The notes under the pieces were generated by a model. It was given only the letters and a program-made list of their open reading frames with translations, did no database searches and was not told where the DNA came from. The position numbers were made by a program, and so were the translations under genes. 27,168 bases of DNA from Anaerolineae bacterium (GTDB lineage: Bacteria; Chloroflexota; Anaerolineae; Anaerolineales; Villigracilaceae): assembly GCA_003484265.1 (NCBI GenBank), contig DNDO01000134.1, positions 1-27,168 of the forward strand, in the 5' to 3' direction. This document shows positions 15,601 through 22,449 of this stretch, one piece after another; position 1 is the stretch's first letter, and each line of letters opens with the position of its first letter.

Positions 15601-18473
15601 CTGGTGCCGGAGACGGGCGTATAAACCGGCATGTAGTTAGGGAATCCGAATTGGTCTGTTTGTTTTTCCCAACGCACCTGCTTGAACTCTGCCGTTAGTG
15701 TCTTATCGCCAAATGGTTTCTTTTCCCAATCCACGGTGAGGACGTCGAAGCCAATCGGTTCCTTAGCCTTTCCGATCCATTGATCGGGATTCACACCGAT
15801 GTAAAAGTCTGCGGGATGGACGAGCATCTCGCTTCGCGCGCTGACGGGCAGGCCGGAGTCGTCGGTGGCAGTGACTTCGAGGCTGAGAGATTGAAGTGAA
15901 TCAGACCCAGGGACGTCTGGCAGGCTGATGGACAGAGTCCCGTCCGGGGACGTCTGACCCGTTCCCTCCCCGATGAAGCCGTCAATAAACGGCAAGCCGG
16001 AGAGATATCCGACGAGTCCCGTTTGGTAGCCGGGCAGGTCAAAATGACCGCGGTTCGAATACAGCGACCAATGCACATCGGCATTTCCGGCAGGCGCGTC
16101 GAAGAAATAACGCGCGTTGACGTTCCCCTGCGCCGGGTCGCCTTGTTGTGTTTCGTCGGCGGAGAACCCAACATTGAGGTTGATCTCCGGTTTGCGGTAT
16201 TCTGCCACCTGGAACGAAAGGCTGAAATTCAGGCTTTCATTGAAGAACGTGTAATAGCCGGGCGATGCATCCGGCGAAAGCTGGAATTGACCGTTGAAGG
16301 TGCCGTAAGGCGAGAGTTGCGCATTGATGTCTGTGAGGCGTAATCCATTCGCCTCGTCCAAAGCGATTGGTATGTTATTGATGGACGGCAATTCATAACG
16401 CCCATTGAACGCCAGTCGAACAGCCCCGCGATAGTGAACGGTCTGCCCCGGGCGGTATATTGGACGGTCAGTGTACATATAGATCTCATGTTGAGGCGGG
16501 CGCACGAATTGTGCGTACCCGTAGTTCCATCCCTCGAGACCAGTGCTCCAATTATTGACGGCGAGGCTAAAGTTCTGGTCGCCGGGCGAACCGAGCATGG
16601 CGTATATTTGCCCGTCGGTTTTGTCCACCGCTCCTTGCCATAACCCTTTCGTGTCGGTTGTGCCGGATGTCAGGATATTGCCCGCGTCATCATAGATCGT
16701 GAGCGGCGCACCTGAGATGGGGGTCTGAGATGGCAGGTCAACCGCCCAGACAAGAGCATCTTTCGCGCCGAGTTTGAACGTCAGGTTCACATGGCTGGAT
16801 GCAATGAAATAAATGCTCTGCTGGTTGAACTCTGATTGAGGCGCAAGGATCTTTGCATAGTATAGACCGGGCGGCAGCTGGTTATTGTCCTGGGTCAGGT
16901 TCAATGCAATTTCTGTAGAACGGCTTGGCAGGATGGAGAATGTTTGAGAACGGGTGACAGCATCCGGCGATGTGTACGAGTTCCGAAGACTCTCGGAAGA
17001 TTGAAGCGAAAAGAAATCCTGAAACGATAATGGCGCAACGGTCACTTCTGCGCTTTGCACATTGACCGCGTCTGCGAACAGGACTGGCTCGTCCGGGCGG
17101 ATGAATACAGTCGTCGAGCCGAAAAGTTTTAGATTGAAAGAAGGCGGTAACGGCGGCGTATGCACATCCAGGCTGTAGGGTGCGCCGAGAGATTGACCCC
17201 ACTGGTCGCTGATCGTCTCCGCCAATCCGATAACATAATCCGTGTCCGGCGTGAAATCGCCGAATAGATTCATACTATTTTCGTAGACGTTCACGTCGAG
17301 GTTGTCCACCGCAGGAGAAACGTCAACGAGGTTGTTGTAATTTCCGCCAGCCAGCGGCGCGGTGAATTCGAACGTTGTTGCCGAATTGTTCGTGGTCGAA
17401 TTCAACACACCGAATTGATCATACGACCGCAATACTGCGCCGTAATCCTCCGCGAGAGCCAATCCGCTCTTTGATTTCGCGCCACTGCCCACGTTCAATG
17501 TATATCCAATGCCCCGCGTCAGCGCGTTCGAAGGCGTGAACGACAACTCCGTGTCATCATCGTTCCACGCGTATGCGCCGTTCACCGAACCTTCCGTCCC
17601 GCTCAATAGAAAATTCAACTGCACGCTCAGCCTGTCCATAGGTTGGTTGAACGTCAGTTTGATCTCCGGGTTCGGCGGGAGAAACTCATCAGTGGACGGA
17701 CTCACCGAAACGACTCGCGGTCGCGCCGTGACAAACTTCCACGCATTGACCACGCTTCCATCCAGGCCGACGCCTGACGCGGTGTTAAGATTCGCATTCA
17801 CGCTGACAGTGTATTCCGTGCCGCCCAACATGGCTGGTTCAGGGTAGAAGATATATGTGCTCGTATTAACCCATTCACCGCGTCCCTCGATGGATGGCAG
17901 GATGGTGAATGCTGATGGTAACGACGAAGCGTCAGCGCCGAGCGGCACCACCGGCTGATTGAACGAGGCGACGATTGCAGCGTCTACATTCGCATCTGTT
18001 GTGTTTGCTTCGGGAAGCAGGTTCGTCGCTCGTAAATAGTCCGCGACGATGAACGAGAGGTGAATAGGCTCGGTGATTCCAAATCCGCTGGCAGATTGGA
18101 CGGAATTCTCTATGGTGATGTCAAGTTTTGCGTTGGGTTGATACGGTTGTGTGGGAGTAAACACCAGAGTCGCTTCGTCGGTCCATGTGAATGTGCCGTC
18201 GGGCAAACCACTCAAAGCGGATTCAACGGAGACTTTGTTCATTCCCTGGTTGAAAAAGAATGTGACGGGTGAAAGATGTCCAATAACAGTCTCGAGCGGC
18301 GGGTCTGTTTCAACCAGGGCAACGGGAGCTGCCTGCTGGATCACTGTTTTTGTTTCTGTTGTTGGTGTTGGAGCAATGAGGTTGGGCAGGGTGGGGATGC
18401 CGCTGCATGAAGTGACGATCAGGCTGATTAAGATGAGGCAGTTCAGGGTGAGAGCGAAGCGGACTTTCGTCAT
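12672..18473 (-). CDS. Alpha-2-macroglobulin-like lipoprotein without a thioester
   Basis: This is a 1933-residue exported lipoprotein. The signal peptide ends in LIVTSC, with the lipidated cysteine at C23, followed by a Pro/Thr-rich linker. Residues about 48-350 look like three SbsA-type Ig (Big_5) domains (FNQGMNKVSV, FNQPVVPLG, FNQPMDRLSV). A macroglobulin MG2 domain near 664 has the hallmark YTDRPIYRPGQTVHYRG. The A2M core near 1212 reads AYWNPSLITNSEGRGQVTMTLPDSLTTWQVDVRG, and LLSLQNQDGGWSWWGG near 1480 starts the alpha-helical TED-like domain. At the place of the thioester CxEQ this protein has PPYSVSAEASLSYLLP (about 1428-1443), with no cysteine. Bacterial A2Ms trap invading proteases; thioester-free forms could only trap or scaffold. 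No penicillin-binding protein 1C gene is adjacent. Confidence 0.88.
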   Translation of the reverse strand: MTKVRFALTLNCLILISLIVTSCSGIPTLPNLIAPTPTTETKTVIQQAAPVALVETDPPLETVIGHLSPVTFFFNQGMNKVSVESALSGLPDGTFTWTDEATLVFTPTQPYQPNAKLDITIENSVQSASGFGITEPIHLSFIVADYLRATNLLPEANTTDANVDAAIVASFNQPVVPLGADASSLPSAFTILPSIEGRGEWVNTSTYIFYPEPAMLGGTEYTVSVNANLNTASGVGLDGSVVNAWKFVTARPRVVSVSPSTDEFLPPNPEIKLTFNQPMDRLSVQLNFLLSGTEGSVNGAYAWNDDDTELSFTPSNALTRGIGYTLNVGSGAKSKSGLALAEDYGAVLRSYDQFGVLNSTTNNSATTFEFTAPLAGGNYNNLVDVSPAVDNLDVNVYENSMNLFGDFTPDTDYVIGLAETISDQWGQSLGAPYSLDVHTPPLPPSFNLKLFGSTTVFIRPDEPVLFADAVNVQSAEVTVAPLSFQDFFSLQSSESLRNSYTSPDAVTRSQTFSILPSRSTEIALNLTQDNNQLPPGLYYAKILAPQSEFNQQSIYFIASSHVNLTFKLGAKDALVWAVDLPSQTPISGAPLTIYDDAGNILTSGTTDTKGLWQGAVDKTDGQIYAMLGSPGDQNFSLAVNNWSTGLEGWNYGYAQFVRPPQHEIYMYTDRPIYRPGQTVHYRGAVRLAFNGRYELPSINNIPIALDEANGLRLTDINAQLSPYGTFNGQFQLSPDASPGYYTFFNESLNFSLSFQVAEYRKPEINLNVGFSADETQQGDPAQGNVNARYFFDAPAGNADVHWSLYSNRGHFDLPGYQTGLVGYLSGLPFIDGFIGEGTGQTSPDGTLSISLPDVPGSDSLQSLSLEVTATDDSGLPVSARSEMLVHPADFYIGVNPDQWIGKAKEPIGFDVLTVDWEKKPFGDKTLTAEFKQVRWEKQTDQFGFPNYMPVYTPVSGTSFATGVDGRARLSFIPPTPGTFMVDVSGNGAKTQALIWVGGPGTAAWPDLSNQRVDLTADKDAYKPGETANVFIPNPFVTNSLALVTVERGLVSRAEVVTISGSGMEYSLPLTDDDAPNVYLSVLVLGQGNDFRHGVVNLPVAPEAQELTVRLFTNPSEAGPRENVTFDVVVTDNQKQPVQGEFSLSVVDQAVLALADPNAEDILPAYYSEQPLGIETGLSLAAYTGRDLLFPGGRGGGGGDGPPFIREDFPDTAYWNPSLITNSEGRGQVTMTLPDSLTTWQVDVRGLTIDTKVGQAETQIVSTKPLLIRPVTPRFLVSGDHVLMAAIVNNNTEDTLSVSVNLQMNGFVLDTPESATREFEISPNAQARVEWWGTAGLAETADLIFSVTTNGRPSLQDSARPVWGQLPILQYTSPQALVTGGVLRGAASQQEVISLPRTFIPGEGSGLDVELSPSLAGSLLSALDAMEVPPYSVSAEASLSYLLPNIEVHRALNSNGLSDPALSERVETNLNASVSRLLSLQNQDGGWSWWGGRGEQKSDPYISAYVLFGLLRTQLIGVTINEEAIERAITFLQESASAVTASTTGADLDQTAFIQFVLSQSGVSDQAITDSLYDARDRMNPTGRAWLALTIHKTHSADARIRELISNLETVAIRTASSAHWETPSENIFQRGSAIYTTAVVVYALSQVDAANPLVIDAVRYLAAHRNVRGLWNIGHENAWAMIALNEAMLGMGDLRADFTFNAALNGSPLTSGDVNGIQIEPLTANVPLEFLSANSPNLLTIQRDDGLGRLYYKAVLKVNRPVHDVKPLNAGMGIDRVYCQSKRSNAEAERCTSLSSIPLASGQFVTAQLTLTLPNDSYYVMVEDHIPAGMEVLNRSLKTSEQQGVDSTGVQVQYDDADPFANGWGWWLFNEPQIHDEGILFSAEFLPAGTYVLTYTLVPLQAGEFQVLPAHAWQSFFPEVQGTSAGAVFEIKP

Positions 18474-18507
18474 AGGTTCTCGATCAATGATGAAATCATT
18501 TCAAGTC

Positions 18508-18538
18508 ATTATACACTCGGTATAAATAAATGAATCAA
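18508..18538 (-). promoter_or_regulatory. Sigma-70-type promoter for the alpha-2-macroglobulin-like gene
   Basis: On the minus strand TTGATT (18538-18533), a 19-bp spacer and a perfect TATAAT (18513-18508) precede the gene, giving a leader of roughly 28 nt before the ATG at 18473. The -35 box directly follows the T-tract of the upstream terminator. The spacer is 2 bp longer than ideal. Confidence 0.6.
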
Positions 18539-18576
18539 AAAGGACACGGGCATGTTACATGCACCGTGTCCTTTTT
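18537..18576 (-). terminator. Rho-independent terminator after the DsbA-like gene
   Basis: AAAAAGGACACGG (18537-18549) pairs with CCGTGTCCTTTTT (18564-18576). Inside it a second 5-bp stem GCATG/CATGC closes a TTA loop, with one bulged base. On the minus strand the stem ends in a T-tract. It lies 6 bp after the stop codon at 18583. The A/T flanks make it formally bidirectional. Confidence 0.88.
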
Positions 18577-18582
18577 ACTGGT

Positions 18583-19356
18583 TCAGTTTGACTGCAAACC
18601 GAGTTCGTTCAATATGGCTTCCAACTCCACCTGGAAAGTACTGAATGGTTGTGCGCCATCGATCCTCTTGGTTTTTGTCTCGCCGTTGACCACCCATGTC
18701 ATGAGGAAACTGGGCGTCCCGTTCACACCGGCGGCAAGACCTGCATCGTAGTCTTCCTGCGTGCGGTCTTTGTATTTTCCGCTGTCGTAGCAGGCGTTGA
18801 ACTCACTCATGTTGAGCCCTGAGGTCTCAGCAATAGCCGCAAGACGTTTGTCGGTGAACGATCCCACATCCTCGCCAAGCACGTTGCCGAACAGGTGCGC
18901 GTGCATCTGCCAGAACATATTCTGGTCGCCGGCGCAATAAGCCGCAATCGCTGCATCCTGAGATTCCGTCCTTGCGCCGCCAATGTTCTGGCTGACCCAA
19001 TTGCCCATGGAACGATAGACAAACAATACCTTGCCGGTGTCTATGTAATACTGCTTTAATAACGCCTCGGTCTGTTCGTGGAAGCGTTCACAGAACGGAC
19101 ATTGGAAATCGGAGAATTCTTCAACCATGATCGGAGCGTTTGGATCGCCCATGGTGTTGTCGTTATATGTGGCGGGCAGATCAGCATTGACTGATACCAC
19201 TTCCGCGATGGGTCTGAGCGTTGGGTAGAGGAATGCGAATACCAGCAGTGCCGCGCCCAGCGTGATAATACCGATTGTGATCAGACGGCTTCGCGCTTCC
19301 TTCTGTTTTATTTTTTCGCGTCGTTCCTGACGTTTGCTTTTCTTATCGGGGCTCAT
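18583..19356 (-). CDS. Membrane-anchored DsbA/thioredoxin-like disulfide oxidoreductase
   Basis: The 257-residue protein has a highly basic cytoplasmic N-terminus (about residues 1-23) and one transmembrane helix (about 24-46), so the catalytic domain is extracytoplasmic. The thioredoxin active site is CPFC (C86-C89) in EEFSDFQCPFCERFHEQ. The cis-proline motif is VNGTPSFLM, followed by a C-terminal helix. This pattern (GDPNAPIMVEEFSDFQCPFC, then AGLAAGVNGTPSF) is that of DsbA-like PF13462 proteins. An extra cysteine pair outside the active site (AYCAGD, NACYD) may form a structural disulfide. It likely oxidises or isomerises cysteines in exported proteins. An AAGGAG lies about 6 nt before the ATG, and a strong terminator follows, so it is a single-gene unit. 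Confidence 0.9.
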   Translation of the reverse strand: MSPDKKSKRQERREKIKQKEARSRLITIGIITLGAALLVFAFLYPTLRPIAEVVSVNADLPATYNDNTMGDPNAPIMVEEFSDFQCPFCERFHEQTEALLKQYYIDTGKVLFVYRSMGNWVSQNIGGARTESQDAAIAAYCAGDQNMFWQMHAHLFGNVLGEDVGSFTDKRLAAIAETSGLNMSEFNACYDSGKYKDRTQEDYDAGLAAGVNGTPSFLMTWVVNGETKTKRIDGAQPFSTFQVELEAILNELGLQSN

Positions 19357-19481
19357 GCCAAACTCCTTGGTGCAAATTTTCTTGTATTAGATTTTCCCAT
19401 GCACAAATGGATTTGTCTAGGAAAAGGTTAGGGAGGATTAAGGATGAATGACACTTTTTCCATTTGTTATAAATGAAGTTA

Positions 19482-20381
19482 TTACTTTTCCCACCTTGCA
19501 TACACCGCCTGTGACAATAATCTCCCCGCGGATTGTTCCCGTGTGACCAACTCTCCCATATCGACTCTTCCCCCGAAGTCATTCGTCATCATATCTTCCA
19601 TCGCTTGCGCGATATGGACAGCCGAAGCACGCACCGCGTAAACGGTGTTGACAACGAACAACGGATCGTTGCTCAGACATTCGCGGCAGGCTTCAAGCAA
19701 TGTCGGCAGAGATTTGTACACTTCCCAGACCTCGCCTTTTGGGCCGCGACCGAATTTGGGCGGATCGAGGATAATGCCGTCATATTTCACTCCGCGCCTC
19801 GCCTCGCGTTGGACATATTTCAACGCATCCTCCACGATCCAGCGGATGGGTTTTTCCGACAGCCTGGATAATGCCTGGTTTTCGCGCGCCCAGCTTACAG
19901 ATTTTTTTGAGGCGTCCACGTGAGTCACTTTGGCTCCGGCAGATGCGGCGGCAAGTGTGGCAAGTCCCGTGTATCCAAATAGGTTTAAGACGTTGGTTTC
20001 TCTCTTTTCACTGTGAACTCTGTGGCTGATTAGGTTTCTGAACCAATCCCAATGCGCGGCAACCTCTGGAAAAACGCCGAGATGTCGCCCGGGCGTGGTC
20101 ATTGCCCAAAATTTTAAGTCCTGATATTTCATCTCCCACTTCTCATCCAATTTCTTTTTGAAATTCCAGTGACCACCGCTTTCCTCGCCTGTGGGTTGAA
20201 AGACCGCATCCGCATTCTTCCATTCAGAGACAAGTGAACGCTTCCACATCGCCTGTGATTCAGGACGTGCGAAGACATATTTTCCGAAGCGTTCGAGTTT
20301 CAAACCATCACCGCTATCGAGGAGAGAGTAGTCCTGCCAATTTGTGGCTTCGAGGAACGTAAAAGGCGTAGAAATGACCAT
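19482..20381 (-). CDS. Class I SAM-dependent RNA methyltransferase (RlmI/RlmK-like)
   Basis: This 299-residue protein resembles the COG1092 (RlmI/RlmK-type) family. The SAM-binding Rossmann motif is VLNLFGYTGLATLAAASAGAKVTHVDAS, the acidic end of beta 2 is HVDASKKSVSWARENQ, and motif IV is ILDPPKFGRG. An N-terminal beta-rich part (DGLKLERFGKYVFARPE) replaces the PUA domain of longer relatives. The target is probably a base in rRNA, but the position cannot be assigned. The start is uncertain. ATG at 20381 is chosen because homology seems to begin just after it, but a TATAAT hexamer (20385-20380) overlaps this codon. If that is its promoter, the real start is slightly downstream. In-frame starts upstream, such as ATG at 20426, run into the mraZ promoter region. 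Confidence 0.82.
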   Translation of the reverse strand: MVISTPFTFLEATNWQDYSLLDSGDGLKLERFGKYVFARPESQAMWKRSLVSEWKNADAVFQPTGEESGGHWNFKKKLDEKWEMKYQDLKFWAMTTPGRHLGVFPEVAAHWDWFRNLISHRVHSEKRETNVLNLFGYTGLATLAAASAGAKVTHVDASKKSVSWARENQALSRLSEKPIRWIVEDALKYVQREARRGVKYDGIILDPPKFGRGPKGEVWEVYKSLPTLLEACRECLSNDPLFVVNTVYAVRASAVHIAQAMEDMMTNDFGGRVDMGELVTREQSAGRLLSQAVYARWEK

Positions 20382-20430
20382 TATATGGTGGTTAAAAAGT
20401 CCTGTATTTTGAAAAAATGAAGTCATCCAC

Positions 20431-20458
20431 TTGATTTTTCCCTCAAACAGCGTATAAT
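20431..20458 (+). promoter_or_regulatory. Sigma-70-type promoter of the dcw cluster (Pmra)
   Basis: TTGATT (20431-20436), a 16-bp spacer and a perfect TATAAT (20453-20458) lie 75 bp before mraZ. The predicted transcription start is near 20465, inside the first MraZ-box repeat. It probably drives mraZ, rsmH, ftsL and ftsI together. Confidence 0.75.
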
Positions 20459-20488
20459 GTGGGAGAAAGTGGTACAAAGTGGTAGGAA
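20459..20488 (+). promoter_or_regulatory. MraZ operator: three tandem 10-bp repeats
   Basis: GTGGGAGAAA, GTGGTACAAA and GTGGTAGGAA follow one another with an exact 10-bp period, directly after the -10 box. MraZ proteins are known to bind tandem GTGG/TGGG-type repeats with one-turn spacing upstream of their own gene. The position over the transcription start predicts autorepression of the division cluster. Confidence 0.82.
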
Positions 20489-20508
20489 CGCCGGAACTCC
20501 CGGCGTTC
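20486..20508 (+). promoter_or_regulatory. GC-rich leader hairpin between MraZ box and mraZ ribosome binding site
   Basis: GAACGCCGG (20486-20494) pairs perfectly with CCGGCGTTC (20500-20508) around a 5-nt loop. No T-tract follows, so it is not a classical terminator. It begins within the third operator repeat and ends 8 nt before the AAAGGA ribosome binding site. Possible roles are mRNA 5' end stabilisation or a protein binding site. Confidence 0.6.
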
Positions 20509-20533
20509 ACCAGTTAAAGGAAGTATAGCACAA

Positions 20534-20986
20534 ATGTTCTTAGGCCAGTTCCAGCATAATCTTGATGATAAGGGTCGCCTGATGGTTCCGGCGCGTTATC
20601 GCGACTTGCTGGCGGCTGGCGCCTTCATCACACAAGGTTTCGATAAATGTCTGATGGTGATGACAGATGCTTACTTCAAGCAGGTTTATGAGCGCATCAA
20701 TAACATGAACCTCGCTGATGCCACAGCACGCATGCTGCGCCGCCTAATTCTTTCGAACGCCTATCCAGTCGAGGTGGATAAGGTAGGGCGTATCCTTGTT
20801 CCGCAGAACTTGCGTGGTTTCCTCCAGATCGAAAGCGGAGAACTCACGGTTGCGGGGCAGGGCGAATACTTTGAAGTGTGGACCCCTGCGAATTGGGCAG
20901 CCCAAATGGACAATCTGCAGGATGTGGAAGCCAACGAACAGCGCTTCTCCACACTTGACCTTTCAAAAGATAATTCGTCGTCATAA
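20534..20986 (+). CDS. mraZ: Transcriptional regulator MraZ
   Basis: The 150-residue protein has two SpoVT-AbrB swapped-hairpin repeats. The first is HNLDDKGRLMVPARYRDLL near the N-terminus and the second is EVDKVGRILVPQNLRGFL near residues 79-96; both carry the DxxGR(I/L)xVP core of MraZ. MraZ forms ring-like oligomers, binds repeats upstream of its own operon and usually represses the division and cell-wall (dcw) genes; the matching operator is present at 20459-20488. An AAAGGA about 12 nt upstream supports the ATG at 20534. It is the first gene of the dcw cluster, 21 nt before rsmH. The C-terminal acidic/serine tail is a few residues longer than in E. coli. Confidence 0.95.
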   Translation: MFLGQFQHNLDDKGRLMVPARYRDLLAAGAFITQGFDKCLMVMTDAYFKQVYERINNMNLADATARMLRRLILSNAYPVEVDKVGRILVPQNLRGFLQIESGELTVAGQGEYFEVWTPANWAAQMDNLQDVEANEQRFSTLDLSKDNSSS

Positions 20987-21007
20987 TAACGACCTTGGTC
21001 GCCGATT

Positions 21008-21931
21008 ATGAATGACTCGCCGCACCTGCCAGTACTTTACAAAGAGATTATACACGCGTTGCAACCCCGGCAAGGCGGGCGTTACGTGGATGGGACCCTG
21101 GGCGCGGGCGGACACGCTCGCGGCATTTTGGAGGCATCTGCGCCAGATGGGCAACTGTTGGGTCTCGATGTAGACCCACAGGCATTGGCGATCGCTCGTG
21201 AGACCTTGGCTCCTCACGAGCCGCGCATTCATCTGGCGCAAGCCTCCTACACGACTCTATCCTCGCAATTGAAGAACCTTCAATGGGACTCAGTGGACGG
21301 CATCGTGCTCGACCTCGGTGCATCGTCAATGCAGTTCGATACAGCCAAAAGAGGCTTCTCCTTTATGCATGATGCCCCGCTCGATATGCGATTTGGACCG
21401 CATACGCTACAGACAGCCGCCGACATCGTAAATACATTCGACGAACGGGAACTCGCAGACTTGATCTACGAATTCGGCGAAGAGCGAAACTCACGAAAAA
21501 TAGCGCGAGCAATTGTGGATAAAAGACCGCTTCACACGACCCGTGAACTGGTCGCAGCAATAGAAGCCGTTTCCCCCCGACAAGGAGACCGCGTCCACCC
21601 CGCGACGAGAACGTTTCAAGCCTTGCGTATCGTTGTCAACAACGAACTGACTTCCATTCAGGAAGTGCTTCCCCAGGCAGTGGCAAGCCTAAGGTCGTCG
21701 GGAAGGCTCGCATTGATCTCCTTCCATTCGTTGGAAGATCGGATCGTCAAGGAATTTTTTAGAGAACAAAGCAAGGAATTGGTAAATCCGCCTTACGAAC
21801 AGATATATGAAACCGAACGCAAGGCGATCGTAAAAGAGGTCAATCGAAAACCGATCAGGCCCTCGGAAGAAGAAACGAAAAACAATCCGAGAGCGCGCAG
21901 TGCGAAACTCCGCATTGCCGAAAAAATATAA
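21008..21931 (+). CDS. rsmH: 16S rRNA (cytosine1402-N4)-methyltransferase RsmH
   Basis: This 307-residue methyltransferase adds the N4 methyl of m4Cm1402 in the ribosomal P site. The signatures are HLPVLYKEIIHAL at the N-terminus, SAM motif YVDGTLGAGGHARGIL, GLDVDPQALAIA, GIVLDLGASSMQFD, RGFSFMHDAPLDMRF, HPATRTFQALRIVVNNEL and LISFHSLEDRIVKEFF, all typical of RsmH (formerly MraW). The tail NPRARSAKLRIAEKI is the conserved C-terminus. The ATG at 21008 fits the family start. No strong ribosome binding site is seen, so coupling to mraZ (21 nt gap) is possible. Confidence 0.96.
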   Translation: MNDSPHLPVLYKEIIHALQPRQGGRYVDGTLGAGGHARGILEASAPDGQLLGLDVDPQALAIARETLAPHEPRIHLAQASYTTLSSQLKNLQWDSVDGIVLDLGASSMQFDTAKRGFSFMHDAPLDMRFGPHTLQTAADIVNTFDERELADLIYEFGEERNSRKIARAIVDKRPLHTTRELVAAIEAVSPRQGDRVHPATRTFQALRIVVNNELTSIQEVLPQAVASLRSSGRLALISFHSLEDRIVKEFFREQSKELVNPPYEQIYETERKAIVKEVNRKPIRPSEEETKNNPRARSAKLRIAEKI

Positions 21932-21932
21932 C

Positions 21933-21951
21933 GACATTCCACGCGAATGTC
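21933..21951 (+). other. Small hairpin in the rsmH-ftsL gap
   Basis: GACATTC, 5-nt loop CACGC, GAATGTC forms a perfect 7-bp stem immediately after the rsmH stop. There is no T-tract, so it is unlikely to terminate. It might be an mRNA processing or stability element. Confidence 0.3.
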
Positions 21952-21987
21952 ACCGACCGATAAATCGCCCAAATAGAAAAGGTCGTG

Positions 21988-22449
21988 ATGCAGATACAGG
22001 CAACAAGAATCATACATGCTTACAGACAAGCCCCCTGGCGCGTACAACGTCAGTATGTGGGCGCGTTTTTGCTTGCGGTGATTGTTGTTGCGTTGGTCTC
22101 CGCGCTTTATCTTGACGTAACTGCTCGCGCCGCGCTGGCAGGACGTGAAATCCAGGAACTTCGTCTCGGCATCACCGCCATCCAACGCTCGAACGCCGAT
22201 CTCGAAACTGAACTTGCGGGATTGACCTCCTCCACTACGATGCAGCGGCGTGCCCTCGAATTGGGATACCGCCCGGTCAAACCTGGTGAACTTGATTATG
22301 TTTTTGTGCCTGGTTATGTTGCCCCTGAACCGGAAATACTGCTTGCGGCTGTTGACATAACCACCCCGGCGTATCGCGTTCCCAAGGACTATACAGAATC
22401 CCTGCTTGAGTGGCTAGACGAGCGCATCAAGTTTGGAGCAGCGCCATGA
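21988..22449 (+). CDS. FtsL-like/septum formation initiator-type division protein
   Basis: This small bitopic protein of 153 residues has a basic cytoplasmic N-terminus, one transmembrane helix (about 24-43) and a short coiled coil (EIQELRLGITAIQRSNADLETELAGL, about 55-80). A conserved-looking TTMQRRALELGYRPVKPGELDYVFVPGY follows. Topology, size and position between rsmH and the transpeptidase gene match FtsL/DivIC-type division proteins, which hold the FtsWI synthase complex together; sequence similarity alone is weak, as usual for FtsL. ATG at 21988 follows AAAAGG by 5 nt; the adjacent GTG at 21985 is an alternative. Its stop overlaps the next start as ATGA. Confidence 0.75.
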   Translation: MQIQATRIIHAYRQAPWRVQRQYVGAFLLAVIVVALVSALYLDVTARAALAGREIQELRLGITAIQRSNADLETELAGLTSSTTMQRRALELGYRPVKPGELDYVFVPGYVAPEPEILLAAVDITTPAYRVPKDYTESLLEWLDERIKFGAAP

